Positions 8,827-17,150 of a stretch of DNA of 64,000 nucleotides are shown one piece after another. The DNA lies in contig NZ_CP118610.1 of assembly GCF_028993555.1 (NCBI RefSeq), forward strand, positions 682,001 through 746,000, in the 5' to 3' direction. The stretch comes from Ensifer adhaerens. GTDB lineage: Bacteria > Pseudomonadota > Alphaproteobacteria > Rhizobiales > Rhizobiaceae. The translations under genes were made by a program, and so were the position numbers. The notes under the pieces were generated by a model, which was given only the letters and a program-made list of their open reading frames with translations, was not told the origin of the DNA and ran no database searches. Numbering within the stretch: the stretch's first letter is position 1; each line of letters opens with the position of its first letter.

Positions 8827-8866
8827 GATTTTGCCCTGAAATCGGTCACGGCTTAAGGGCAAAATC
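8827..8866. repeat. Long intergenic inverted repeat (11-bp arms)
   Basis: GATTTTGCCCT (8827-8837) and AGGGCAAAATC (8856-8866) are exact reverse complements around an 18-base spacer. The repeat lies between two minus-strand genes. Without a T-run it is not a good terminator, so it may be a copy of a dispersed intergenic palindrome. No second copy was seen in this window. Confidence 0.55.
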
Positions 8867-8902
8867 TTGGAAAGGGCGAAAAGCTGCCATGAGGGCAGGG
8901 CA

Positions 8903-9586
8903 TCAGCCCGAATGGATATAGCGTCGCGACCAGCGGGACGGCACCAGAACAGTGGCAAGTGCGAGCCCGGTGCTGAGTGCAAAGGACGCCCAGAGCGAGG
9001 CTGCGCCGAAGTGGCGCTGCAACAGAGCGCCGGCAACCGCACCTGAGAACATGCCGAGCCAGGGCACGATCTGCACGAGCCATTGACGGTTCTTGTTGCC
9101 AAGCAGCCAGCGGCCGAGCCCTCGCCCGAAGCGGGAAAGGGCGCCGGTCACATAGGTAAGCCCGATCGGCAACCCCTCGATATGTTCGACCGCCGCGTTC
9201 ACCAGGCCCATGGCGAGCACGACGCCATAGAAATAGAAGGGCTTCGGCATCCAGCTGCCGAAGCCGGCGCAGAGCATCAGCATGAGGCTGACCGACGAGA
9301 GAACGCCGACGACACTGAGGCGTGCGGCCGCGATCACGCCGAGCGCGTTACCGATGATGAAAGCCCCAAGCGCGCCGACAAGCAGCAGGGCGCCTATGAA
9401 ATCACCATCGCCGAGCGCGATTGCTGCCCGGGTCGTGTTGCCGCTCATGAAGGAGACGAAATCGCCAATGCTCAAGAGCCCGATCGCATCGGTCATGCCG
9501 GCGAGAAAAGAGATCGTCGCGGCAATGGCAAGCGCCGTGCCGGTGCGCTGCCGCTTGATCAATCTTCGCCGTCTCGCAATGGTCAT
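8903..9586 (-). CDS. DUF1275 (YoaK-like) membrane protein
   Basis: A 227-residue polytopic protein with about six hydrophobic segments. The family-typical start is FLAGMTDAIGLLSIGDFVSFMSGNTT, and GLPIGLTYVTGALSRFGRGL in the second half is also a DUF1275 hallmark. The function of this inner-membrane family is not established. It is a single gene on the minus strand, with no obvious regulator beside it. Confidence 0.88.
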   Translation of the reverse strand: MTIARRRRLIKRQRTGTALAIAATISFLAGMTDAIGLLSIGDFVSFMSGNTTRAAIALGDGDFIGALLLVGALGAFIIGNALGVIAAARLSVVGVLSSVSLMLMLCAGFGSWMPKPFYFYGVVLAMGLVNAAVEHIEGLPIGLTYVTGALSRFGRGLGRWLLGNKNRQWLVQIVPWLGMFSGAVAGALLQRHFGAASLWASFALSTGLALATVLVPSRWSRRYIHSG

Positions 9587-9697
9587 CTGCCTTGCCCCCG
9601 ATCCGGAACAAGGTTTAGCGCATTGAGGCCGTGAGTCGGAATGGGCAATGCCGGCGCCTTTGCGCAGACGGTGCTGTTCGGGCTGCCCATAGCGCTA

Positions 9698-10738
9698 TCA
9701 GAATCGCGTGATGACGCTGATACCGAGGTCGGTTGAGCGGTCCATGGCGGTCAGCGCGGGTATGGCCTCTGCAAGCGAGATCTCCCGGCCGATCAGTTGC
9801 TGCGGCTTCAGCTTGCCGTCGGCGATCATCGCCAGCATGGCGTCGTAGCGCCAGGCCTGCATGCCGTGGCTGCCATAGATCTCGAGTTCGTGGCCGATCA
9901 CTTGCGCCATCGGGATCTGCGGCGTCGCCTGGTCGCCGAGCATCAGCCCGACCTGCACGTGGCGGCCACGCCGGCGCAGGTTCTTGATCGAGTTGAAGCA
10001 GGTCACCGGGTTGCCGAGTGCATCGATCGAGACGTGAGCGCCGCCGCCGGTGATGTCTTTCACCGCTGCGGCCACGTCCTCGACTTCGCGGCCGTTGATC
10101 GTCGCGACCGCGCCGATCTTCCTGGCGAAGGCGAGCTTGTCCTCGGCAATGTCGATCGCGATCGGCTGGGCGCCGAGGGCGGCGGCGATCATGATCGCCG
10201 AAAGACCCACACCGCCGCAGCCATGCACCGCGACCCATTCACCGCCCTTCACCTTCGCCTGGTCGGCGACCGCGCGGAACGAGGTGGCGAAGCGGCAGCC
10301 GAGGCTCGCGGCTGTCGTGAAGTCCATGCTTTCGGGCAGATGCACGAGGTTCTGGTCGGCAAAGTCGAGCGCGACATATTCGGCAAAAGAACCCCAATGG
10401 GTAAAGCCCGGCTGGAACTGCGCTTCGCAGACCTGCTGATTGCCCGAGCGGCATTCGCCACAGCGGCCACAGCCGGACACGAAGGGCACGGTGACCCGGT
10501 CGCCGACCTTGTATCGCATCACGCCGCGGCCGGCGGCTGTGACAACGCCCGCCAGCTCGTGGCCGGGCACATGCGGCAACCGGATATCGGCGTCATGGCC
10601 CATCCAGCCGTGCCAGTCCGAGCGGCAAAGTCCCGTTGCCTCGACCTTGACGACCACGCCGTTTTCCGTGGGCGTCGGATCGGGAAGCGTGCGGATTTCC
10701 GGCATCTTCTCGAAAGCGTCGTAGTACATGGCTCTCAT
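9698..10738 (-). CDS. Zinc-dependent alcohol dehydrogenase
   Basis: A 346-residue medium-chain dehydrogenase. Catalytic zinc ligands are Cys38 (TGLCRSD), the His60-Glu61 pair (PGHE) and a later Cys. The structural zinc cysteines are Cys90, 93, 96 and 104 in [15 protein letters not shown]. The Rossmann motif GCGGVGLSA binds NAD(P). It oxidises an alcohol to an aldehyde or ketone in the cytoplasm. Its ATG overlaps the stop of the GNAT gene by four bases (10735-10738), with AAGGAG inside that gene's last codons, so translation is coupled. No terminator was seen after it. Confidence 0.92.
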   Translation of the reverse strand: MRAMYYDAFEKMPEIRTLPDPTPTENGVVVKVEATGLCRSDWHGWMGHDADIRLPHVPGHELAGVVTAAGRGVMRYKVGDRVTVPFVSGCGRCGECRSGNQQVCEAQFQPGFTHWGSFAEYVALDFADQNLVHLPESMDFTTAASLGCRFATSFRAVADQAKVKGGEWVAVHGCGGVGLSAIMIAAALGAQPIAIDIAEDKLAFARKIGAVATINGREVEDVAAAVKDITGGGAHVSIDALGNPVTCFNSIKNLRRRGRHVQVGLMLGDQATPQIPMAQVIGHELEIYGSHGMQAWRYDAMLAMIADGKLKPQQLIGREISLAEAIPALTAMDRSTDLGISVITRF

Positions 10739-11262
10739 CGGGGTGCTCCTTGCAAGGCGGATGGGGTGCGGCCGTCGATGTGCCGCGCCATCAGAATTTC
10801 GTCGACCTCTACGTCTCCGTCGAGCATGCCACCGGGTACGCGGCCGATTTCGTGAAAACCTTCACGCGCGTAGAAGCGGATGGCCGTCGGGTTGTCGGCG
10901 CGCACGACCAGTTCCAGCAGGCGGACGCCCGACGCGTGGGCATGGTCGGTCAGATGGGTGAGAAGGTGGTGCGCCGCGCCGGATCCGCGCGCTTCGTCGC
11001 GCACATAGACCATGATGATCGTGGCCCGGTGCGCCAGGCGGCTCGCGCGCTCGCGCATCAGCCCCATGATCCCCAGCGGCCGGTCCTCATCGAGCGCGAC
11101 AAAGACGGCATTGGTCGTCAATCGCTCACGCCACTCTTCCGTCGAAAGTCGCTCCCAGTCGGCGGCCGTCGACGCGAAGGCCTGGGGTTCGCGGTTGAGC
11201 GCCTCCAGCCTTATGCTGCGGAAGATCTCCACGTCGCCTTGCTCGAGATGCTTGATGTGCAC
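10735..11262 (-). CDS. GNAT family N-acetyltransferase, GTG start
   Basis: A 175-residue acetyltransferase with the GNAT core [20 protein letters not shown] (acetyl-CoA loop R-x-x-G-x-G/A) and the C-terminal motif [22 protein letters not shown] at 11262 is preferred because AAGGAG lies eight bases before it; the upstream ATG frame to 11334 lacks a site. The acceptor is unknown. The zinc alcohol dehydrogenase follows with a four-base overlap, suggesting linked detoxification roles. Confidence 0.85.
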   Translation of the reverse strand: MHIKHLEQGDVEIFRSIRLEALNREPQAFASTAADWERLSTEEWRERLTTNAVFVALDEDRPLGIMGLMRERASRLAHRATIIMVYVRDEARGSGAAHHLLTHLTDHAHASGVRLLELVVRADNPTAIRFYAREGFHEIGRVPGGMLDGDVEVDEILMARHIDGRTPSALQGAPR

Positions 11263-11416
11263 GGCTTTCTCCTTCCAGTGAAAGGAGAGACTAAGCGAGA
11301 GGCCATCCCGGTACCAGAATGGCTGCCATGACATTTTTTGATAGAACCATTCACCACGATGCTGTTTTTTCGGGTTATGCCGAAGGATGAGAACAAAAAA
11401 CCTGAAGGAGACGCCG

Positions 11417-12298
11417 ATGGCCGTCGATACATCCCCCCGCTCCGTGACCTGGACCTATGTCGATGGTGAATGGCTCTCCGGCAATCCGCCGCTGATTGGC
11501 CCGACATCGCACGCAATGTGGCTGGGCTCGACGGTGTTTGACGGCGCCCGTGTCTTCGACGGCGTAGCACCCGATCTCGACCTCCACTGCCAGCGTGTCA
11601 ACCGCTCGGCGACGGCGCTTGGCCTGAAGCCGACCATGACCGCCGACGAGATCGAAGCGCTGACGTGGGAAGGTGCCAAGAAGTTCGACGGCAAGACCGC
11701 GCTTTATGTGAAGCCGATGTATTGGGCGGAGCACGGCGCTGCCGGGGTCGTCGCGATCGATCCGGAATCGACCCGTTTCGCGCTTTGCCTGTTCGAAGCG
11801 CCGATGGGCAACGGCCATGGCGGTTCGTCGTTGACGCTCTCGCCCTTCCGTCGCCCGACGCTGGAATCGATGCCGACCGATGCCAAGGCCGGCTGCCTCT
11901 ATCCGAACAATGCGCGCATCCTGACGGAAGCCCGCTCGCGCGGCTTCGACAATGCGCTCGTACGCGACATGCTCGGCAACATCGCCGAGACCGGCTCCTC
12001 CAACGTCTTCCTCGTCAAGGACGGCGTCGTCTATACCCCGGCCGCCAACCGTACCTTCCTGGCGGGCATCACCCGCTTCCGTGTGATGACGTTGTTGCGA
12101 GAGGCCGGTTTCGAAGTGGTCGAGGCGACGTTGACGATGGCTGACTTTGAAGCGGCCGACGAGATCTTCACGTCAGGCAATTATTCCAAGGTGCTGCCGG
12201 TCACCCGGCTCGAGAGCCGCGACCTGCAGGCTGGCCCGGTCGCCGCCAAAGCGCGCGATCTCTATATGGATTGGGCGCACGCGGCGCGCGACGTCTGA
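11417..12298 (+). CDS. ilvE: Branched-chain amino acid aminotransferase (fold-type IV)
   Basis: A 293-residue PLP-dependent transaminase of class IV. Features are GSTVFDGARVFDG near the N-terminus, the PLP lysine Lys157 in DAKAGCLYPNN, then the phosphate-binding NIAETGSSNVFLVKDG and TFLAGITRFRVM. Such enzymes interconvert branched-chain amino acids and their 2-oxo acids. Rhizobia usually carry more than one ilvE-type gene, so this may be the accessory copy. The ATG at 11417 follows GAAGGAG; an upstream in-frame ATG at 11387 has no site. Confidence 0.88.
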   Translation: MAVDTSPRSVTWTYVDGEWLSGNPPLIGPTSHAMWLGSTVFDGARVFDGVAPDLDLHCQRVNRSATALGLKPTMTADEIEALTWEGAKKFDGKTALYVKPMYWAEHGAAGVVAIDPESTRFALCLFEAPMGNGHGGSSLTLSPFRRPTLESMPTDAKAGCLYPNNARILTEARSRGFDNALVRDMLGNIAETGSSNVFLVKDGVVYTPAANRTFLAGITRFRVMTLLREAGFEVVEATLTMADFEAADEIFTSGNYSKVLPVTRLESRDLQAGPVAAKARDLYMDWAHAARDV

Positions 12299-12319
12299 GG
12301 CGCACCAGCATATCTCTTG

Positions 12320-12348
12320 CCAGCGCAGGGCCGGAGCCACTGCGCTGG
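12320..12348 (+). terminator. Hairpin between convergent ilvE and membrane-protein genes
   Basis: CCAGCGCAG (12320-12328) pairs with CTGCGCTGG (12340-12348) around an 11-base loop. It sits 22 bases after the ilvE stop and 23 before the stop of the opposing gene. There is no T-run, so termination may be weak or Rho-assisted. Confidence 0.5.
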
Positions 12349-12370
12349 CGGCGGTGCGGGCGGATGGCGC

Positions 12371-12886
12371 TCATCGCGCAAGGGGAGCGCGCGCCCTGAC
12401 CGCAGCGCGCTTATGGATCAGGTAGGCCTGCACCGTCAGACCCGACAGGAAAATCACCAGCCAGACCAAGAGTGTAGTTTGCACGATCGGCGATTCCGGT
12501 CCGCTGGCAAGCGGCTGCCAGGCGGGCAGGCGTTTCAGCGTTTCGGCGATCGCCGGCACGATCAGCAGGAAATAGCTGAACGAGAGACCGAGCGTCGCCA
12601 GGTAGGGTCTCAGGCGGCCGAACAATGCGAGCCGCTCGATGACGAGACTTCCACCGATGACGAGCAGCGTGACGATACCGAGCGCATGGCCGGCGTTGAA
12701 GCCGCCGGTGCTCGAAAGGCCTGCGGACGTCAGTACTGCCACGACAATGGTGGCGAGGTAGATCTTGCCGGAGCGCGTCTCAGGAACAATCGCCCCGTAA
12801 CGAGCAAAGCCGTAGAGGCCCGCGACGACGGGTGCGAGGCTGATCGCCGTATGGATGATACCGAGCGTTGAAAGCGGATTTGCCAT
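12371..12886 (-). CDS. Four-to-five-helix membrane protein of unknown function
   Basis: A 171-residue protein with hydrophobic segments near 8-26, 42-60, 66-84, 97-115 and 136-155 and a basic tail (HKRAAVRARAPLAR). I do not recognise the family with confidence. The ATG at 12886 has GAAGGAG nine bases upstream. An 18-base operator at 12906-12923 just before it matches one in front of the tetR gene at 13649. The membrane protein is therefore very likely the TetR target. Confidence 0.75.
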   Translation of the reverse strand: MANPLSTLGIIHTAISLAPVVAGLYGFARYGAIVPETRSGKIYLATIVVAVLTSAGLSSTGGFNAGHALGIVTLLVIGGSLVIERLALFGRLRPYLATLGLSFSYFLLIVPAIAETLKRLPAWQPLASGPESPIVQTTLLVWLVIFLSGLTVQAYLIHKRAAVRARAPLAR

Positions 12887-12905
12887 GATCTTGCTCCTTC
12901 TTGCG

Positions 12906-12923
12906 TTCGACCGACTAGTTGGT
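12906..12923 (-). promoter_or_regulatory. TetR operator, copy 1 (membrane-protein promoter)
   Basis: TTCGACCGACTAGTTGGT on the plus strand contains the near-palindrome ACCGACTAGTTGGT. It lies 20 bases before the ATG at 12886. Seventeen of 18 bases match the reverse complement of copy 2 at 13661-13678. A repressor bound here would block transcription of the membrane protein gene. Confidence 0.75.
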
Positions 12924-13061
12924 CTGGATGAGTGTGAAAAAGAAACGCGATGAGTTCAACTGCCATCGCGTCCGGTTGCGAAAATTTCTAATGCTGACGT
13001 CCGCGGCTTGCCGTTCCCGCGGGAACAGGCGGTCGTGGACCGGACGGCGGTTACGTCCGGA

Positions 13062-13649
13062 TCAGGCCTTCCCCGTTTCCTGAAGCTGGTCCAGGGCCGG
13101 CCGCGCGATCGACGAAAACACGGCTGGATCCGAACCGGCAACGCGCGCGGCAAGCATTGCGCCGTGGACCGTCGCCATGAGCGCCTCGGCGGCTGTCCTG
13201 GATCCTTGTGCGGCCTTCAGGCGGCCTGACGCCACACCGTCCTCGATCGTTGCTCCGAGCCAGCCGGAGAGGTCGGCGAAATGGCCGCGCACTTGCGCGA
13301 CGACAATATCAGGCAGCGAAGGTATCTCCGAGGCGAGAAGGGCGCCGATACAGAAAGGCATGTCCTGTTTGGCGATACACTCTTCCCAGAAGCCGATATA
13401 GGCCTCGAGCCGGGCCACCGGATCGCTGACAGCCGCAAACAGTTGCTCGACACTACGGCGATTGTTCTTGCGGTAGCGGGCAAGCACGGCTGCGGCAAGG
13501 TCCGCCTTTGTCGGGAAATGATGGTGGATGGTCGCCTTGCCGATGCCGACCTCCGCCGAGATGTCCGCGTAGCTGAACGCGTTGTAGCCCCGCGACACCA
13601 TCAGGCGTTCGGCCGCGTCGAGGATCCGCTCGGAAGTATCGCTCACCAT
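13062..13649 (-). CDS. TetR family transcriptional regulator
   Basis: A 195-residue TetR repressor. The HTH is at about 5-50 (TSERILDAAERLMVSRGYNA then VGIGKATIHHHFPTKADL) and is followed by an all-helical ligand domain with IGALLASEIPSLPDIV, as in the TetR_C/YxaF-like group. The ATG at 13649 is used in preference to the TTG two codons upstream. Operator copies before its own start and before the membrane protein gene at 12886 suggest autorepression plus control of that gene. Confidence 0.9.
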   Translation of the reverse strand: MVSDTSERILDAAERLMVSRGYNAFSYADISAEVGIGKATIHHHFPTKADLAAAVLARYRKNNRRSVEQLFAAVSDPVARLEAYIGFWEECIAKQDMPFCIGALLASEIPSLPDIVVAQVRGHFADLSGWLGATIEDGVASGRLKAAQGSRTAAEALMATVHGAMLAARVAGSDPAVFSSIARPALDQLQETGKA

Positions 13650-13660
13650 GAGCAAGGTCT

Positions 13661-13678
13661 ACCAACTGGTCGGTCGAA
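13661..13678 (-). promoter_or_regulatory. TetR operator, copy 2 (tetR promoter)
   Basis: ACCAACTGGTCGGTCGAA on the plus strand is the reverse complement of TTCGACCGACCAGTTGGT. It differs from copy 1 at one base. It starts 11 bases before the tetR ATG, so repressor binding would block the tetR leader and give negative feedback. Confidence 0.75.
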
Positions 13679-13829
13679 GCTCAAGGGAGGAGCAGTCCTC
13701 GAAACCTGTTCCTGGGGCGCGGCGGCCGACTTTACCCGACCACGGATCGACGACGCCTTGGTCTGCACGGCAATTTCCCGCACGCCAGACCAGGTCCACG
13801 GAAGCGGGTCGGCGGCGTACCGTCCCTGC

Positions 13830-14138
13830 GGAATTTTGATGAGGTTTACCGTCGGACTGCCATTGTTCATGTTCTGCCGGACGTCGGCATACTTGAGCCG
13901 GCCGGACGCCAGCGCGTTGACGAGCCGCTTGCAGGCAAGGGTCGGAACCTTGCTCGGAGGAACATTGAGCAGCATCGCGCGCCCTGTAGATCCGACTTCG
14001 ACCACTTCTTGTTGACGCAGTCCTGGTACATCGCCTCTTGAAGAGCCGGGCTGCCTTGGGCCGCTGCCTGCAGGTGCGCATAGTCATCCTGCGACGGTGC
14101 GCAGGAGGCAAGGACAGTGAGGATCCGGTAATTGCATG
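13830..14138 (-). pseudogene. Degraded small lipoprotein gene
   Basis: On the minus strand, one frame reads ILTVLASCAPSQDDYAHLQ and continues to KKWSKSDLQG (about 14128-13981). This looks like a lipobox (LASC) followed by a small periplasmic protein, but it has no start codon or full signal peptide in frame. An ATG at about 14138 is one frame off. From about 13985 the sequence continues sensibly only in another frame (AMLLNVPPSKVPTLACKRLV, then NMNNGSPTVNLIKIPQGR), and that frame runs on into the tetR start. At least two frameshifts are therefore needed to rebuild the protein. The exact ends are uncertain. Confidence 0.5.
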
Positions 14139-14210
14139 GGTGCCTATTCGCAACCCTCTGTAGCGGTGTGCGGCAATCGAACGGCTTGCGCCGGATCGCT
14201 CGCGCCCGGG

Positions 14211-14549
14211 CTATTTCTTCTTCGCCGGCACACCGACCTTCACCGCGTCGGGCGTCAGTTCACCGCCGAGTTCAACTGTCTTCTTCTGCTTGTCGAAGAC
14301 GCAGATCTGTGTGACAGCGGCCTTGGAGCCTTTTGGCGTACCGACAACCAGCGCCAGGCCGAAGCTTTCCGAGCCGAAGGGGTCGACGACGACGCTGGCC
14401 TTTTGCAGCGAGGTGGCTGCGGCCAGGCACTTTTTTGAAACCTCTGTCCGGAACGCCTCCCAGGCGTCGCCGGAAGAGGCTGAGGCACTTGAAGCAGCGA
14501 GCGCGGCGGCGGCGGAAAGGGCGAGGGCGGGGATCAGACGCTGTGGCAT
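14211..14549 (-). CDS. Secreted small protein of unknown function
   Basis: A 112-residue protein with an N-terminal signal peptide (MPQRLIPALALSAAAALAAS, cleavage near ASA-SSGD). The short mature domain contains VVVDPFGSESFGLALVVG and ICVFDKQKKTVELGGEL. It is probably periplasmic; I do not recognise the fold. The ATG at 14549 follows AAAGGACC. The longer open frame on this strand covers sodB antisense and is not credible. It is divergent from sodB, sharing the 219-base promoter region. Confidence 0.75.
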   Translation of the reverse strand: MPQRLIPALALSAAAALAASSASASSGDAWEAFRTEVSKKCLAAATSLQKASVVVDPFGSESFGLALVVGTPKGSKAAVTQICVFDKQKKTVELGGELTPDAVKVGVPAKKK

Positions 14550-14628
14550 CGACGGTCCTTTATGCGTGGTTGTAGCCGCCGCAAAGCTGCAAGCAAACCG
14601 TGGCATGAATGTGCTCGAAAGTGTCATG

Positions 14629-14649
14629 CTTTCAAAATGATGTTGAAAG
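14629..14649. promoter_or_regulatory. Inverted repeat in the sodB/secreted-protein divergent region
   Basis: CTTTCA (14629-14634) and TGAAAG (14644-14649) are separated by nine bases. A further GAAAG lies nearby upstream. The site is about 80 bases from the 14549 start and 120 from sodB, so it could bind a regulator of either gene. No known consensus (Fur/Mur, RirA) was matched by eye. Confidence 0.3.
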
Positions 14650-14768
14650 TATATTCCGTGGGTTGAGGAAAAATTGGCATTGCATCGGTTGCCTCCATCG
14701 GGGCCGGTGCCTATGTTCCCGCTCACAGAATTACCTGACGAAATCCCATGCCAAGAGGAGATGCCCAC

Positions 14769-15371
14769 ATGGCTTTCGAATTGCCGAACCTTCCCTATGA
14801 CTACGATGCGCTGGCGCCCTACATGTCGCGCGAGACGCTCGAATATCACCACGACAAGCATCACCTCGCTTACGTGACCAACGGCAACAAGCTTGCCGAA
14901 GAAGCAGGCCTTGCCGACCTGTCGCTCGAGGAAGTCGTCAAGAAGTCCTACGGTACCAACCAGCCGTTGTTCAACAATGCCGGCCAGCACTACAACCACA
15001 TCCATTTCTGGAAGTGGATGAAGAAGGGCGGCGGCGGCACCAGCCTGCCGGCCAAGCTCGAGGCGGCGATCAAGTCCGATCTCGGCGGCTACGACAAGTT
15101 CCGTGCCGACTTCATCGCCGCCGGCACCGGCCAGTTCGGTTCGGGCTGGGCCTGGCTCTCGGTCAAGAACGGCAAGCTTGAAATCTCGAAGACCCCGAAC
15201 GGCGAAAACCCGCTCGTTCATGGTGCTTCGCCGATCCTCGGCGTCGACGTCTGGGAACACTCCTATTACATCGACTACCGCAACGCGCGTCCGAAGTACC
15301 TCGAAGCCTTCGTCGACAGCCTGATCAACTGGGATTACGTGCTCGAAATGTACGAAGCGGCCGCCAAGTAA
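14769..15371 (+). CDS. sodB: Superoxide dismutase, Fe/Mn type
   Basis: A 200-residue cytoplasmic enzyme that dismutes superoxide to peroxide and oxygen. Metal ligands are His27 (LEYHHDKHH), His77 (QHYNHIHFW), and the Asp and His of DVWEHSYYIDY. The active-site GTGQFGSGWAWL is also present. The ATG at 14769 follows GAGGAG; a short upstream in-frame extension (MPRGDAH) is less likely. A strong terminator follows at 15401-15430. Confidence 0.97.
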   Translation: MAFELPNLPYDYDALAPYMSRETLEYHHDKHHLAYVTNGNKLAEEAGLADLSLEEVVKKSYGTNQPLFNNAGQHYNHIHFWKWMKKGGGGTSLPAKLEAAIKSDLGGYDKFRADFIAAGTGQFGSGWAWLSVKNGKLEISKTPNGENPLVHGASPILGVDVWEHSYYIDYRNARPKYLEAFVDSLINWDYVLEMYEAAAK

Positions 15372-15400
15372 GCGGCTCGTCTTCTCTGCATGACATTTGG

Positions 15401-15430
15401 ACCCGGCGCTTGCGCCGGGTCTTTTCTTTT
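15401..15430 (+). terminator. Rho-independent terminator of sodB
   Basis: ACCCGGCGC-TT-GCGCCGGGT forms a 9-bp GC-rich stem (15401-15420), immediately followed by CTTTTCTTTT. It lies 29 bases after the sodB stop. Confidence 0.9.
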
Positions 15431-15455
15431 CGGTAGGGCTCCGGTGAGCGCCTCG

Positions 15456-16151
15456 TCAGGCCGCCGTCGGTGGCGTCTTCCAGCCGCTGACCCACAGTTC
15501 CCTCAGGCGGTTGCCTTCGCCCGGAAAATAGGCGTCGGTCGCTTCGCAATGCTCGACGCGGTCTGCCCGGAAATTGCGGATCGCCTGCCGCAATTCACAC
15601 CAGGCCACGATGTTGGCGGTTTCGGAATAGTAGATCAGCGCCACCGGCCGGATCATCCGTTCCGTCGCCCGGCCGAGTTCGTCGCGATAATTGAGTTCGA
15701 GCTTCTGTTCGTCGCGGATCGCCCGGCGCACCAAGGCGAGATCAATACCGGCAGGCGAAGGGGTGATCGTTCCCCAAGCATGCAGCGCCTGGGAACGAAA
15801 GGCGAGCCGGAGTGGTTCGGGCACGGCTGCAGTGATCTTGTTGTTGACGCGGCCGGCAGCCGCCTTCAGCTCTTCGTCGCCAGTCCGCGATAGCAGGGCC
15901 AGCGCCACGGCGATCGCCTCGGTCTCCTCGATCGAGAACATCAGAGGTGGCAGGTCGAAGCCGGGCCTGAGGATATAGCCGATGCCGCGGCCGCCCTCGA
16001 TCGGTACCCGCATCGCCTGAAGTGCTGCGATATCGCGATAGATCGAGCGCACTGTCACCTCCAGTGCTTCGGCCATTTGCGCGCCCGTCACGGGTTTCCT
16101 CGCAAGCCTGAGAATCTGGATGATCTCGAAAAGCCGTGCCGCCTTGCGCAT
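15456..16151 (-). CDS. YafY-type transcriptional regulator (HTH_11 + WYL domain)
   Basis: A 231-residue protein. The N-terminal winged HTH is at about 1-60 (KAARLFEIIQILRLARKPVT, SIYRDIAALQ). A WYL ligand-sensing region follows, with ELNYRDELGRATERMIRPVALIYYSET and VAWCELRQAIRNFRADRV. WYL regulators of this type usually control a divergent gene, here the LysE exporter at 16283. The intergenic region has strong inverted repeats. Confidence 0.88.
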   Translation of the reverse strand: MRKAARLFEIIQILRLARKPVTGAQMAEALEVTVRSIYRDIAALQAMRVPIEGGRGIGYILRPGFDLPPLMFSIEETEAIAVALALLSRTGDEELKAAAGRVNNKITAAVPEPLRLAFRSQALHAWGTITPSPAGIDLALVRRAIRDEQKLELNYRDELGRATERMIRPVALIYYSETANIVAWCELRQAIRNFRADRVEHCEATDAYFPGEGNRLRELWVSGWKTPPTAA

Positions 16152-16178
16152 CGAAAACCGCCCCCGTCATCAACGCTC

Positions 16179-16246
16179 CTGACAATACCTTGTCAGTTGC
16201 CCGGATATATACCATCAGACAACGAATTGAAAAAACAGCAATTCGT
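16179..16246. promoter_or_regulatory. Two strong inverted repeats between YafY-type regulator and LysE exporter
   Basis: CTGACAA-TACC-TTGTCAG (16179-16196) and ACGAATTG-N9-CAATTCGT (16222-16246) are perfect. The first is close to the regulator's start (16151) and the second close to the lysE-type start (16283). They probably serve as operators for autoregulation and exporter control. Confidence 0.55.
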
Positions 16247-16282
16247 CTTGGGAAATGAGAAAACAGGTGACGGACAACTGAC

Positions 16283-16915
16283 ATGACCTACACGGAAAAT
16301 CTCTGGCTCTTCTTCACCTTGCTGTTCGGCATCATCATCGTGCCGGGCATGGATATGGTCTTCGTTCTGGCGAATTCACTGACGGGCGGGCGGGCCTCCG
16401 GACTGTCGGCGACGGCCGGCATCATGGCCGGCGGCGTGCTGCACACGCTCTATGCGGCTCTCGGGGTCAGTGTCATCCTGCATCTGGTACCCGGTCTCTT
16501 CAACGTGCTGCTTGTCGCCGGTGCTGCCTACATCGCATGGATCGGTTTTTCGCTCGTCAGGAGTTCGATCACCATCGGTGGCATCGAAGGTTCGGGGAAG
16601 CTGTCGCGCTGGGCCAGTTTCCGGCAGGGCGCGCTGACGAGCCTGATGAACCCGAAGGCCTATCTCTTCATGCTGGCGGTCTATCCGCAGTTCCTCAAAC
16701 CCCAGTTCGGGCCGATCTGGTCACAGGCCCTGGTCATGGCCGCAATGATCGCGACAACGCAGCTCGCGATCTATGGCGGCCTGGCGCTCGCCGCCGGCCG
16801 CGGTCGTGATTTCCTGGTCGGCAGCCCCGGCGCAACGGTATGGATCGGTCGTGCCGCAGGGGTGGTGCTCATCCTGGTCGCGGCTTTCACCATCTGGCAG
16901 GGCTGGGCGAACTGA
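16283..16915 (+). CDS. LysE family exporter
   Basis: A 210-residue inner-membrane protein with six hydrophobic segments. LysE/RhtB hallmarks are IIVPGMDMVFVLANSLTGGRASG after helix 1, WASFRQGALTSLMNPKAYLFML in the middle and AAYIAWIGFSL. It likely exports an amino acid or related metabolite. It stands divergent from the WYL-type regulator; no same-strand partner lies close by. Confidence 0.88.
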   Translation: MTYTENLWLFFTLLFGIIIVPGMDMVFVLANSLTGGRASGLSATAGIMAGGVLHTLYAALGVSVILHLVPGLFNVLLVAGAAYIAWIGFSLVRSSITIGGIEGSGKLSRWASFRQGALTSLMNPKAYLFMLAVYPQFLKPQFGPIWSQALVMAAMIATTQLAIYGGLALAAGRGRDFLVGSPGATVWIGRAAGVVLILVAAFTIWQGWAN

Positions 16916-17150
16916 TGTCCACCGCGACCGGCCAGAAGTATAAACATGACTATAATAATCATATTTGTGGTTCTGACCGGAAAAAATCCCGGAAATACGG
17001 GGCGACCATCGGAAATTCCGCTGTCGTAACAAGCACATCAAAAAAATGTTACTTCCGCAGAATAATCAAGATGACATCATGCCGGCGCATTGGACTTGAA
17101 GGCTAGCCAGGCAGATTCGCCAAGCAGATTTGATTGACCGGGAGATCCTG

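Noticed and set aside
17090..17150. Possible FNR box before cytochrome c' (TTGATTGACC)
   Set aside because: The second half-site ATCAA is missing.
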